Assembly (NCBI GenBank): GCA_041569895.1
Contig: JBFFXF010000246.1
Location: 1-11,557, forward strand
DNA length: 11,557 nucleotides
DNA from: JBFFXF01 sp041569895
Lineage (GTDB): Bacteria > Planctomycetota > UBA8108 > JACQVS01
Direction: 5' to 3'
Shown: positions 1-6,866 of the stretch, piece after piece
How positions within the stretch are numbered: the stretch's first letter is position 1
Layout of the letters: every line of letters begins with the position of its first letter
Position numbers and translations under genes: made by a program
Notes under the pieces: model-generated
Databases searched by the model: none
What the model was told of the DNA's origin: nothing
The model's input: the letters and a program-made list of their open reading frames with translations, nothing else

Positions 1-1119
1 CTCGCGCTCGACGGCGGCCGCGTGCTCCTCGCCCACCAGTTGCTCGAGAACCGCGTCCCGGATGCCGTACCCGCCGGCGAGGCCGCGGCGAGGGTGTCGA
101 ACCTGATCGGCGTGACGCCGCTCCGCACCCTGCTCGAGGGCGAGGGCGACGTCGAGCTCGCACGGACCATCGACCTGGACGCGGGCGACATCGGCGGTGC
201 CGACCCCGCCGGACTCTGCGTCACGGCCAGTGGCGCGATCGTCGTGTCGCTCGGCGGCGTCGGCGCGGTCGCGATCGGCGATTCACGGGCAGAGGCGTTT
301 CGGCGCGTCGAGGTCGGCGCGCGTCCGACGGCCGTCATCGCCGCGGCAGAGGGATCGACCGCCTGGGTCGCCAGCACGTTCGCCGACGAGGTGACGCTGA
401 TCGACGCGCAAGCGCACCGGGCGCTCGCGACGGTGCCCCTGGGCCCGCCGTCGCCGGAGCCAACGATCGCGGATCGCGGCGAGGTACTGTTTCACGACGG
501 TCGCCTCTCCGGCGACGGGCGCATGAGCTGCCACAGTTGCCACGTCGACGGGCACACGAACAACCGGCTCGCCGACACGCTGGGCGACGACACCACCGGC
601 ACGCCGAAGCGCGTCATCTCGCTTCTCGGCGTCACGGACAGCGGCCCGTGGGCGTGGAACGGCGACATGCCGTACCTCGATCTGCAGGTCCGCCTCACGG
701 TCAAGATGACGATGAGCGGCAAGGCGCTCACCGACACGCAGGTCAACGCCATCACCGCGTACCTGCGCTGGCTGACGCCGCCGCCCTCGCTCGCCCTGGC
801 GCGAGGCGAGGCTGCGCCGACCGACGCGGTGGCGCGGGGACGCGAGACGTTCCGGGAGCGCCGGTGCGTGCGCTGCCACAAGCCGCCGGAGTACACGTCG
901 CCGGCGCGGTTCGATGTCGGCCTGGCCGACGAGGCCGGTCGCACCCGCTTCAATCCGCCGTCGCTCCGCAGCGTCAGCCAGCGGGACTCGTTCTTCCACG
1001 ACGGCCGTGCGGGGTCGCTGCTCGAGGTCCTCGATCGCTTCGGCCACCCAGACGACTCCGAGTACTCGCGGGCCGAACTCGCCGACCTCATCGCATTCCT
1101 CGAATCACTGCACCGATGA
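1..1119 (+). CDS. Beta-propeller / di-haem cytochrome c peroxidase-like protein, 5'-truncated by window edge
   Basis: The frame is open from base 1, so the gene starts outside the window and 372 C-terminal residues are visible; the GTG at 22 is simply the first possible start codon here. The N-terminal part resembles YVTN-type propeller blades, for example 'GSTAWVASTFADEVTLIDA' followed by 'HRALATVPLG'. After this come two c-type haem sites, C-H-S-C-H (codons from 529) and C-V-R-C-H (codons from 865), and then 'FFHDGRAGSLLEVLDRFGH', which matches the C-terminal signature region of the bacterial di-haem peroxidase/MauG family. Family members are periplasmic and move electrons, either reducing peroxide or oxidising a substrate; which applies here is not visible. 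The protein ends 'ELADLIAFLESLHR', parallel to the end of the complete relative at 9365-11212. Its TGA overlaps the next start (ATGA), implying co-transcription and translational coupling with the LamG gene. The family call is secure; the catalytic role is not. Confidence 0.88.
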   Translation, partial: LALDGGRVLLAHQLLENRVPDAVPAGEAAARVSNLIGVTPLRTLLEGEGDVELARTIDLDAGDIGGADPAGLCVTASGAIVVSLGGVGAVAIGDSRAEAFRRVEVGARPTAVIAAAEGSTAWVASTFADEVTLIDAQAHRALATVPLGPPSPEPTIADRGEVLFHDGRLSGDGRMSCHSCHVDGHTNNRLADTLGDDTTGTPKRVISLLGVTDSGPWAWNGDMPYLDLQVRLTVKMTMSGKALTDTQVNAITAYLRWLTPPPSLALARGEAAPTDAVARGRETFRERRCVRCHKPPEYTSPARFDVGLADEAGRTRFNPPSLRSVSQRDSFFHDGRAGSLLEVLDRFGHPDDSEYSRAELADLIAFLESLHR

Positions 1120-2759
1120 CCCATCGCAGGACGACCTGTATGGGACCACTGCACCCGTGGACCGGGCTGCTGCTCGCCGGCGTGCTCGCGACCGTCGTGG
1201 CCTCGGCGCAGACGCGCGCCCCGGAGCCCGACGCGGGTGCGCAGGCCGAGGTCCGCCGCGTGCTTCGAGACCTCTACCGCGAGGAGTTCGCCAGCCGGCG
1301 CTCCGAGGAGCGGGTCGCCCTGGCGAGGAAGCTGCTCGAGGACGCGCGCATGTCGACGACGACAACGACGACGCGGTACGTGCTTCTCCAGGAGGCGCGC
1401 GAGCTCGCCGCCGGCGCCGGCGCCGTCGAGGAGAGCCTCGAGGCGGTCGAGGAGCTCGCGGCGCAGTTCGAGATCGACGGGCTGACGCTCGAGCGCGAGA
1501 CCATCGCCGCGCTGCGCAAGTCGACGCGCGACGTCGCGACGCTGGCCAGGCTCCTCGAGCCGTCGATCGACCTCGTCGAGCGCGCGATCGACGTGAGCCG
1601 TCACGACATCGCCACGACTCTGCTGCGCGAGACGACCGACCTCGCGCGTCGGGCCCGATCGCGCTGGCACGTGGCGGCCCTGCGCGTCATGAAAGAGCAC
1701 GTCGAGGCCATCGAGTCGGAGTACAGCCTGTCGCGGGCGTCGATCGAGGCGGTCGAGCCGGGGGCCGCGGCCGGCGCGGACAGCGCATCGTCGCGTGATC
1801 GCTTCGCCGCCGGGCAGTACCACTGCCTCTACCGCGGAGACTGGGAGCGTGGTCTGCCGCTGATGGCCGCGGGAAACAACGCCGCGTTCGCCGCCGCCGC
1901 CCGCGCCGACCTCGATCGACCCCGCGGTGCCGAGGAGAGTCTCCTTCTCGCGGACACCTGGTGGGAGCTCGCCCGCGACAAGAGCGAGCTTCCACGGCTG
2001 CGGCTGCGGAACCGCGCGGCGCTCTGGTACGGTTTCGCAGTGCCCGCGCTCTCCGGGGCGCGTGCACGCGACGTCATCTCGCGTATCGACGAGGTGCGCC
2101 GGTCGCTCCGTCCGGTGATCCCGCGCCTGCCGACGCGTGGCGGTCTCTCGTTCAACGGCGCGGGAGCGCACGTGGCGATCCCGGGCTTCCGGTACGATGG
2201 CAGCCACCCCCTGACGGTCGAGGTCCTCGTCGAGGTCCGCCGGGCCCCGTCGTCGAGGGCCACCGTGGTCGGCAACAAGAGCGGCGGCGGGTTCGCGGTC
2301 AGCATCGAGCGCGGCGGGCGCTGGTTCTTCGTGTTCCACGCCGGTGACGAGTATCACCACGGCCGATCGGAAGCGCCGGTCGTCACGGGCAAGCTGACGC
2401 ACGTCGCGGGCGTCTTCGATGGTCGCAACGTGATGATCTTCGTCGACGGCGAGCTGCAGCGGCGCACGGGACAGGCCAGCGCCCGGCACACGGCGTCGTC
2501 CCTGCCGCTGCTGATCGGGGCCGACCCCGACGACGGCGGCGGCACGAGGAACGCCCTCGACGGCTCGGTCGACGCCGTGCGGATCTCGAGGCGCGCCCGA
2601 TACTCGCGCGATTTCTCGCCGCCTGCGGAGCTCGAGCGCGATGCCGACACCATGCTGTTGCTCCACCTCGACGAGCGCGAGGGGAACCACGTCATCGACC
2701 ACTCGGGCCACGGGCACCACGGGACCGCGGTCGACGCGCGACGCGTCGGCTGGCGCTGA
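1116..2759 (+). CDS. Secreted LamG/concanavalin-like lectin-fold protein, planctomycete type
   Basis: This is a 547-aa protein. A signal peptide (about residues 1-32, 'LLLAGVLATVVASAQT') indicates export. Residues 45-215 are charged and helix-rich with a Thr run at 81-86 encoded by GACG-like trinucleotides. Residues 230-330 hold 'GQYHCLYRGDWERGLPLMAAG' and 'LADTWWELA...AALWYGFAVPALSG', a module I recognise from many planctomycete secreted proteins of unknown role. Residues 345-547 form a LamG-like jelly roll: 'FNGAGAHVAIPG', 'GKLTHVAGVFDGRNVMIFVDGEL', 'LPLLIGADPDDGG', 'LDGSVDAVRISRRARYS'. Such domains usually bind glycans or proteins; no catalytic motif is seen. The start at 1116 overlaps the upstream stop (ATGA) and gives an n-region with Arg4-Arg5. 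A second ATG at 1140 has an AGGA eight bases upstream and is possible, but it leaves no basic residue before the hydrophobic core. The gene converges on the protease gene at 2790. Confidence 0.87.
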   Translation: MTHRRTTCMGPLHPWTGLLLAGVLATVVASAQTRAPEPDAGAQAEVRRVLRDLYREEFASRRSEERVALARKLLEDARMSTTTTTTRYVLLQEARELAAGAGAVEESLEAVEELAAQFEIDGLTLERETIAALRKSTRDVATLARLLEPSIDLVERAIDVSRHDIATTLLRETTDLARRARSRWHVAALRVMKEHVEAIESEYSLSRASIEAVEPGAAAGADSASSRDRFAAGQYHCLYRGDWERGLPLMAAGNNAAFAAAARADLDRPRGAEESLLLADTWWELARDKSELPRLRLRNRAALWYGFAVPALSGARARDVISRIDEVRRSLRPVIPRLPTRGGLSFNGAGAHVAIPGFRYDGSHPLTVEVLVEVRRAPSSRATVVGNKSGGGFAVSIERGGRWFFVFHAGDEYHHGRSEAPVVTGKLTHVAGVFDGRNVMIFVDGELQRRTGQASARHTASSLPLLIGADPDDGGGTRNALDGSVDAVRISRRARYSRDFSPPAELERDADTMLLLHLDEREGNHVIDHSGHGHHGTAVDARRVGWR

Positions 2760-2796
2760 GCCCGGGGTCGGGATCCATCGGGCAAACGCTCAGCGC
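2753..2796. terminator. Inverted repeat spanning both convergent stop codons, possible bidirectional terminator
   Basis: GCGCTGAGC at 2753-2761 is perfectly complementary to GCTCAGCGC at 2788-2796, with a 26-base loop. The left arm contains the TGA of the LamG gene and the right arm the TGA of the protease gene. No T-run follows on either strand, so it is not a canonical intrinsic terminator. Part of the symmetry arises because both proteins end Arg-stop (CGC TGA GC). The intergenic gap is only 30 bp, so any terminator for these convergent genes must lie here or inside the genes. Confidence 0.4.
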
Positions 2797-5039
2797 GGCG
2801 GCGCGTCCTTCTCGCGTCGCTCGTCGAGTCGCAGCTTGAGGAACTCGCTGATATCGCGCAGCGTCTCGAGGTCGATCCCCGGCGGCTTCCGCTCGAGCAG
2901 CCAGTCGACGTCCTCCGAGAGCCCCTCGAGATCGCCGGTCTGGAAGCGCAACCGGGCGCGCCGCCAGCGGTCGAAGGTCGCCTCCGGCTCGATGGCGAGC
3001 ACGGCATCGATGTAGCGAGCCATGCCGTCGCGATCCTGCTCTCGCTCGGCGACGGTGAACAGGTTCCGCAGCATGCGCGCGACGATCGAGGAGACCGTCG
3101 CGGGCTTGAAGTCCTCGTCGCGGAGCGGAGTGCCGCTGAGCTCCGCGGCGCGCTCGCGGTCGACGATGGCGCCGTCGTTGTACGGGTCGATCAGACGCTC
3201 GCCCTCCTGGCCGACGCGGTACCCGACTATGAAATGCCGCGGGATGCCGAGGCCGACGAGGTCGAGGCCGAGGCGACGACCGAGTCCCGTGAAGACCACC
3301 GAGAGCGTGATCGGGATGCCCTCGCGGTCCTCGAGCACCTCGTTCAGGTAGCTGTTCGCTCGCTGGTAGTAGCCGAGGTGGCTGGCGTGGAAGCCGAGCT
3401 CCTCGAAGAGGTACGCGATCAGCACCTCGAGCCGCTGCTCGTCGGACGGGTCCTCGGCGAGTCGCCGTTCGACGACGGCGGCCATGCGGTCGATGCGGGC
3501 GAGGTACGCGGCGACGTCGAGGTCCTCGTTGTCGAGCTTCGAGACCAGCAGCGCGGCGTGCACGGGATCGGCGTCGTCGCTCGACGCGACGCGCTCGAGC
3601 TCCGCCAGGACGATGCGCTCGTGGACGCGGCGGGCGAGCACGCGCAGCCGGGCGGCCGTGTTCTCGGCCCGCACCGCGCGCTCGAGGAGGACGCGCGAGG
3701 TCTCGGCGCCGAGAGCGGCAAGCCGCTCGAGGAGCTCGGCGTCGTCCCCGGAGTCCGGAGCGATGGCGGCGACCACCTCGTCGACAGCGGCGACCACCTC
3801 GTCGGGGATGCCCGGCTCCTCGAGCTCGCGAGCGACGCGGAAGCGGCGGAACTCGGCGGCGGGCTCGCGAAACTTCACCAGGCCGACGCGGCCCGACGTG
3901 AAACCGTCGTCCTCGACGTCGATGACGACCTCGCCGTTGACCGCGCAGGTCAGCCGTCGATCGCGAACGCGCACGCGCAGGCGGTTCCACTCGCCGCGGA
4001 GGTAGGCGTCGCTCTGCACGGTCTCGAGAATCGTCCAGCCGAGCACGTCGGGGCCGGCGAACCGCGTCAGGCGCAACGACCCGGCCGTCGGATAGAAGCC
4101 GTAGTGGTTGTGGCGACCGTCTGCGTGGAAGGCGAGACCGGCGGCCCCGCTCTCGTCCTCGAGGCGCACCTCGACCTCGAGCTCGAAGGCCTCCGGCACC
4201 TCCCTGCTCGAGAGGCAGAGCGTGCGCCCGCCGAATCCGGGGCCGCGACCGGTCGCCTTGAGCTTGCCGGCGCGCTGGCGCCAGTGTCCGCCGAGCGGCG
4301 TCTCCCACTCGCTGCGGTCGAGCGCGCCGATCGTCAGCCAGCGGCTCATCGGCACGGCGCGCTGGCGGGTCATCAGGTCCCTGAGGTCGTTGACCGGCAC
4401 GGCGAAGCCGAGCGCGTCGCCGCTCTTGATGGCGAGCAGCCCGACGACGCGTCCCTGTCGATCGATCACCGGACTGCCGCTGCTGCCGGGCTCGATGGGC
4501 ATCGCCACCTGGACGAGGCGGCGTCCGTCGAGATCGCGTGTCTCCGCCACGACGCCGCGCGCGACGCTCCACTCGAGCCCGAGCGGGTTGCCGATCGAGA
4601 GCACCTCCTGACCGGGCGCGAGCCGGTCCGAGTCGCCGAGCTCGAGCGCCGGGAGGTCCTTTCCCGGTATCCGCAGCAGCGCGAGGTCGCGAAGGCGGTC
4701 GACGGCGAGGATGGCGGTCGGCTCGACGCTGTCGCCACCGGAGAGCTGCACGACGACCGGCCGGCGGTCGCCGATGACGTGGTAGTTCGTCGCCACGACG
4801 CCGTCTGAGGCCACGACGAAGCCCGTGCCGATGCCGCGCGCCTCGCCCTGGCGGTCCGCGGAGGAGATGACCACGACGGCGGCGCGGCTGTCGCGGGCGA
4901 TCTCCTCCGGGGTTCGTGGCGCGGGAGGCGGGTCCTCGGCCGCGGCGTGCAGGAGCGGCAGTGACAGGAGCGACAGGAGGGACACGACCGCGCACGTCCG
5001 CGCCGCCGGCTCCCGCGATGCGTTTTTCTCGATGTTCAT
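2790..5039 (-). CDS. Secreted trypsin-like serine protease fused to lectin-like and SirB1/transglutaminase-like domains
   Basis: This is a 749-aa protein with a probable signal peptide at residues 1-34 (hydrophobic 'VVSLLSLLSLPLLHAAA'). Residues 45-225 form an HtrA-like trypsin fold with an intact triad: His87 in 'ATNYHVIG', Asp118 in 'DRLRDLALLRI', Ser187 in 'PGSSGSPV'. No PDZ domain follows. Residues 235-405 look like a concanavalin/DUF1080-type beta sandwich ('GLAFHADGRHNHYGFYPTAG', 'EWNRLRVRVRDRRLTCAVNGEVV'). Residues 430-535 are helical. Residues 540-640 match the SirB1-type transglutaminase-like family ('LFEELGF', 'NSYLNEVLEDREGIPITLSVVF', 'IPRHFIVGYR', 'LIDPYNDGAIV'); His602 is present but no cysteine lies nearby, so catalysis there is doubtful. 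The tail resembles a TPR-like repeat, as in SirB1 relatives. The ATG overlaps the permease stop (ATGA), so translation is probably coupled to yadH. The product would act in the periplasm or outside, possibly in quality control or processing; the substrate is unknown. Confidence 0.87.
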   Translation of the reverse strand: MNIEKNASREPAARTCAVVSLLSLLSLPLLHAAAEDPPPAPRTPEEIARDSRAAVVVISSADRQGEARGIGTGFVVASDGVVATNYHVIGDRRPVVVQLSGGDSVEPTAILAVDRLRDLALLRIPGKDLPALELGDSDRLAPGQEVLSIGNPLGLEWSVARGVVAETRDLDGRRLVQVAMPIEPGSSGSPVIDRQGRVVGLLAIKSGDALGFAVPVNDLRDLMTRQRAVPMSRWLTIGALDRSEWETPLGGHWRQRAGKLKATGRGPGFGGRTLCLSSREVPEAFELEVEVRLEDESGAAGLAFHADGRHNHYGFYPTAGSLRLTRFAGPDVLGWTILETVQSDAYLRGEWNRLRVRVRDRRLTCAVNGEVVIDVEDDGFTSGRVGLVKFREPAAEFRRFRVARELEEPGIPDEVVAAVDEVVAAIAPDSGDDAELLERLAALGAETSRVLLERAVRAENTAARLRVLARRVHERIVLAELERVASSDDADPVHAALLVSKLDNEDLDVAAYLARIDRMAAVVERRLAEDPSDEQRLEVLIAYLFEELGFHASHLGYYQRANSYLNEVLEDREGIPITLSVVFTGLGRRLGLDLVGLGIPRHFIVGYRVGQEGERLIDPYNDGAIVDRERAAELSGTPLRDEDFKPATVSSIVARMLRNLFTVAEREQDRDGMARYIDAVLAIEPEATFDRWRRARLRFQTGDLEGLSEDVDWLLERKPPGIDLETLRDISEFLKLRLDERREKDAPPR

Positions 5040-5881
5040 GAGCGCAGACCGACGCCCCGGTGGATCATGTACGACGCCACTCCCAGGAGCCCGACGACGA
5101 ACACGACGATGACCGAGAGGGCGACTCCGATGTCGATATCCGACTTGCCGAGAATGCCGAAGCGGAACGCATTGATCATATACAGGATCGGATTGACGAG
5201 CGAGACCGTCTTCCAGAACGGCGGCAGCAGATCGACGGAGTAGAAGACACCCCCGAGGTAGGTGAGCGGCGTCAGGACGAAGGTCGGGACGATGGAGATG
5301 TCGTCGAACTTGCGGGCGAAGATCGCGTTGATGAACCCGCCCGTGGCAAAGAGCACCGACGTCAGGACGACGACGCTCGCCGTGACCAGGACGCTGTGCA
5401 CCTCGAGCCGCGTGAAGAAGAGGGCCACCACCGTCACCATGCAGCCGACGAGAATGCCGCGAGCGACCCCGCCGGCGACGTACCCGAGGAGGATGACCGT
5501 GCCGGAAGTCGGCGAGATCATCATCTCCTCGACGAAGCGCTGGAACTTGGCGCTGAAGAACGAGCTGACGACATTCGAGTAGGAGTTCGTGATCACCGCC
5601 ATCATGATGAGGCCCGGCGCCACGAAGGCCGGATACGGGATGCCGTCCATGGTCCCGATGCGCTCGCCGATGAGCTGCCCGAAGACGATGAAGTAGAGCG
5701 TCATCGTCACCGTCGACGGCAGCAGCGTCTGCAGCCAGATGCGCATGAAGCGCACGATCTCCCGGCGGAGGATGGTCCGGAACGCGACCAGGTTGACCTG
5801 GAGCATCGTCGGGGGCGCGACGCCGTCGGGTGTCCGGGCCGGGTCGATCGGATCGACGCCAGGGGCGGCATCAGCCGTCAT
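5036..5881 (-). CDS. yadH: ABC-2 family transporter permease, YadH-like
   Basis: This is a 281-aa integral membrane protein of the ABC-2 export permease family, normal in length apart from about 25 extra N-terminal residues. From 'LVAFRTILRREIVRFMRIWLQTLLPSTVTMTLYFIVFGQLIG' to the C-terminal 'RGVGLRS' it aligns closely with my memory of E. coli YadH, including 'PGLIMMAVITNSYSNVVSSFFSAKFQR', 'FDDISIVPTFVLTPLTYLGGVFYS' and 'LLPPFW'. About six hydrophobic segments are visible, starting near residues 55, 90, 130, 155, 200 and 250. It should pair with the YadG-like ATPase encoded just upstream, whose last 11 bases overlap this start. The transported substrate of YadGH-type exporters is not established and the sequence does not reveal it. 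The start ATG at 5881 has a weak GGGA about eight bases upstream, inside yadG. Confidence 0.93.
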   Translation of the reverse strand: MTADAAPGVDPIDPARTPDGVAPPTMLQVNLVAFRTILRREIVRFMRIWLQTLLPSTVTMTLYFIVFGQLIGERIGTMDGIPYPAFVAPGLIMMAVITNSYSNVVSSFFSAKFQRFVEEMMISPTSGTVILLGYVAGGVARGILVGCMVTVVALFFTRLEVHSVLVTASVVVLTSVLFATGGFINAIFARKFDDISIVPTFVLTPLTYLGGVFYSVDLLPPFWKTVSLVNPILYMINAFRFGILGKSDIDIGVALSVIVVFVVGLLGVASYMIHRGVGLRS

Positions 5882-6824
5882 GGTTCGTCCCGCCGGTGAG
5901 GTTGACGAACATCTCCTCGAGACGGTTCGCCTTGTTGCGCAACGAGCGAACGCGCACGCCCTTCTCCGAGAGCGCGACGAAGAGATCGTTCACCGTGCGC
6001 CGCCTCGAGAGCTCGACCTCGAGCGTCTCCGGGTCGATCAGCCGGAACGAGAAGCCGTCGATCGCAGGAGCGGAGTCGATCGGCCCGTCGATGTCGAGCA
6101 CGAACGACTCCGCGTGGAGCCGCGCCAGGAGCTCCTTCGTCGTCGCGTGCTCGACGATCTCGCCGTCGTTGATGATGGCGATCCGCCGGCAGAGCGCCTC
6201 CGCCTCCTCGAGGTAGTGCGTGGTCAGGATGACCGTCGTCCCCCGGTCGTTCATCTCCTCGAGAAAGACCCACGTGGCGCGACGCAGCTCGATGTCGACG
6301 CCCGCCGTGGGCTCGTCGAGCACGAGCAGGCGCGGCTCGTGGATCAGCGCGCGGGCGATCATCAGACGCCGCTTCATGCCGCCCGAGAGCGAACGCGCCG
6401 AGCTGAAACGTCGCTCCCAGAGCCCGAGCTGCTTGAGGTACTTCTCGGCGCGCTCGGCGGCCAGTCTCCGGTCGATGCCGTAGAAACCGGCCTGGTTGGT
6501 GACGATCTGGATCACCCGCTCGAACTGGTTGAAGTTGAACTCCTGCGGCACCAGGCCCATGCAGCGCTTGGCGGCGGGGAAGTCGACGTCGATGTCGTGC
6601 CCGAATACGGACACGGAGCCGGCCGTCTTCTCGACCAGCGAGAAGACGATGCCGATGGTCGTCGACTTGCCGGCGCCGTTCGGTCCGAGGAGCCCGAAGA
6701 AGTCGCCGGGCTCGACGTCGAGATCGATCCCACGCAGCGCCTCGACGCCATTCCCGTCGGCGCCATTCCCGTCGCCGCCGTTTGCGTACGTCTTCTTCAG
6801 ATCGCGGATCGTCAGCGCCTTCAT
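5871..6824 (-). CDS. yadG: ABC transporter ATP-binding protein, YadG-like
   Basis: This is a 317-aa cytoplasmic ATPase that should energise the YadH-like permease. Visible motifs are Walker A 'GPNGAGKST' (47-55), Q-loop Gln94 in 'GLVPQEFNFN', signature 'LSGGM' (146-150), Walker B 'LLVLDEP' (166-172) and the switch His203 in 'TTHYLEEAE'. The C-terminal stretch 'RVRSLRNKANRLEEMFVNL' is the YadG-type tail, again close to my memory of E. coli YadG. One oddity is a Gly/Asn/Asp-rich insertion at about residues 15-26 ('ANGGDGNGADGNG') between the first strand and 'VEALRGIDL', where E. coli goes straight through; it is encoded by a 15-bp tandem duplication. The gene begins 42 bp after the VWA gene and overlaps yadH by 11 bp, so it sits inside the minus-strand operon. 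No clear Shine-Dalgarno precedes the ATG. Confidence 0.95.
   Translation of the reverse strand: MKALTIRDLKKTYANGGDGNGADGNGVEALRGIDLDVEPGDFFGLLGPNGAGKSTTIGIVFSLVEKTAGSVSVFGHDIDVDFPAAKRCMGLVPQEFNFNQFERVIQIVTNQAGFYGIDRRLAAERAEKYLKQLGLWERRFSSARSLSGGMKRRLMIARALIHEPRLLVLDEPTAGVDIELRRATWVFLEEMNDRGTTVILTTHYLEEAEALCRRIAIINDGEIVEHATTKELLARLHAESFVLDIDGPIDSAPAIDGFSFRLIDPETLEVELSRRRTVNDLFVALSEKGVRVRSLRNKANRLEEMFVNLTGGTNHDG
6747..6774. repeat. 15-bp-period tandem duplication inside yadG
   Basis: GCCATTCCCGTCG occurs at 6747-6759 and again at 6762-6774. The period is a multiple of three, so it adds residues without shifting the frame. It encodes the repeated D-G-N-G of the insertion near the YadG N-terminus, most simply explained by replication slippage. 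Confidence 0.85.
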
Positions 6825-6866
6825 CGTACTCGGAGCGGAGAGCTCACTCGCGGAACGCGGTCGAGA

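Noticed and set aside
492..2720. 742-codon minus-strand open frame opposite the first two genes
   Set aside because: It is the complement of the haem-protein and LamG coding frames, has no recognisable domain and no ribosome site.
3234..4808. 524-codon plus-strand open frame opposite the protease gene
   Set aside because: It is an antisense shadow; the protease frame has an intact catalytic triad and operon overlaps.
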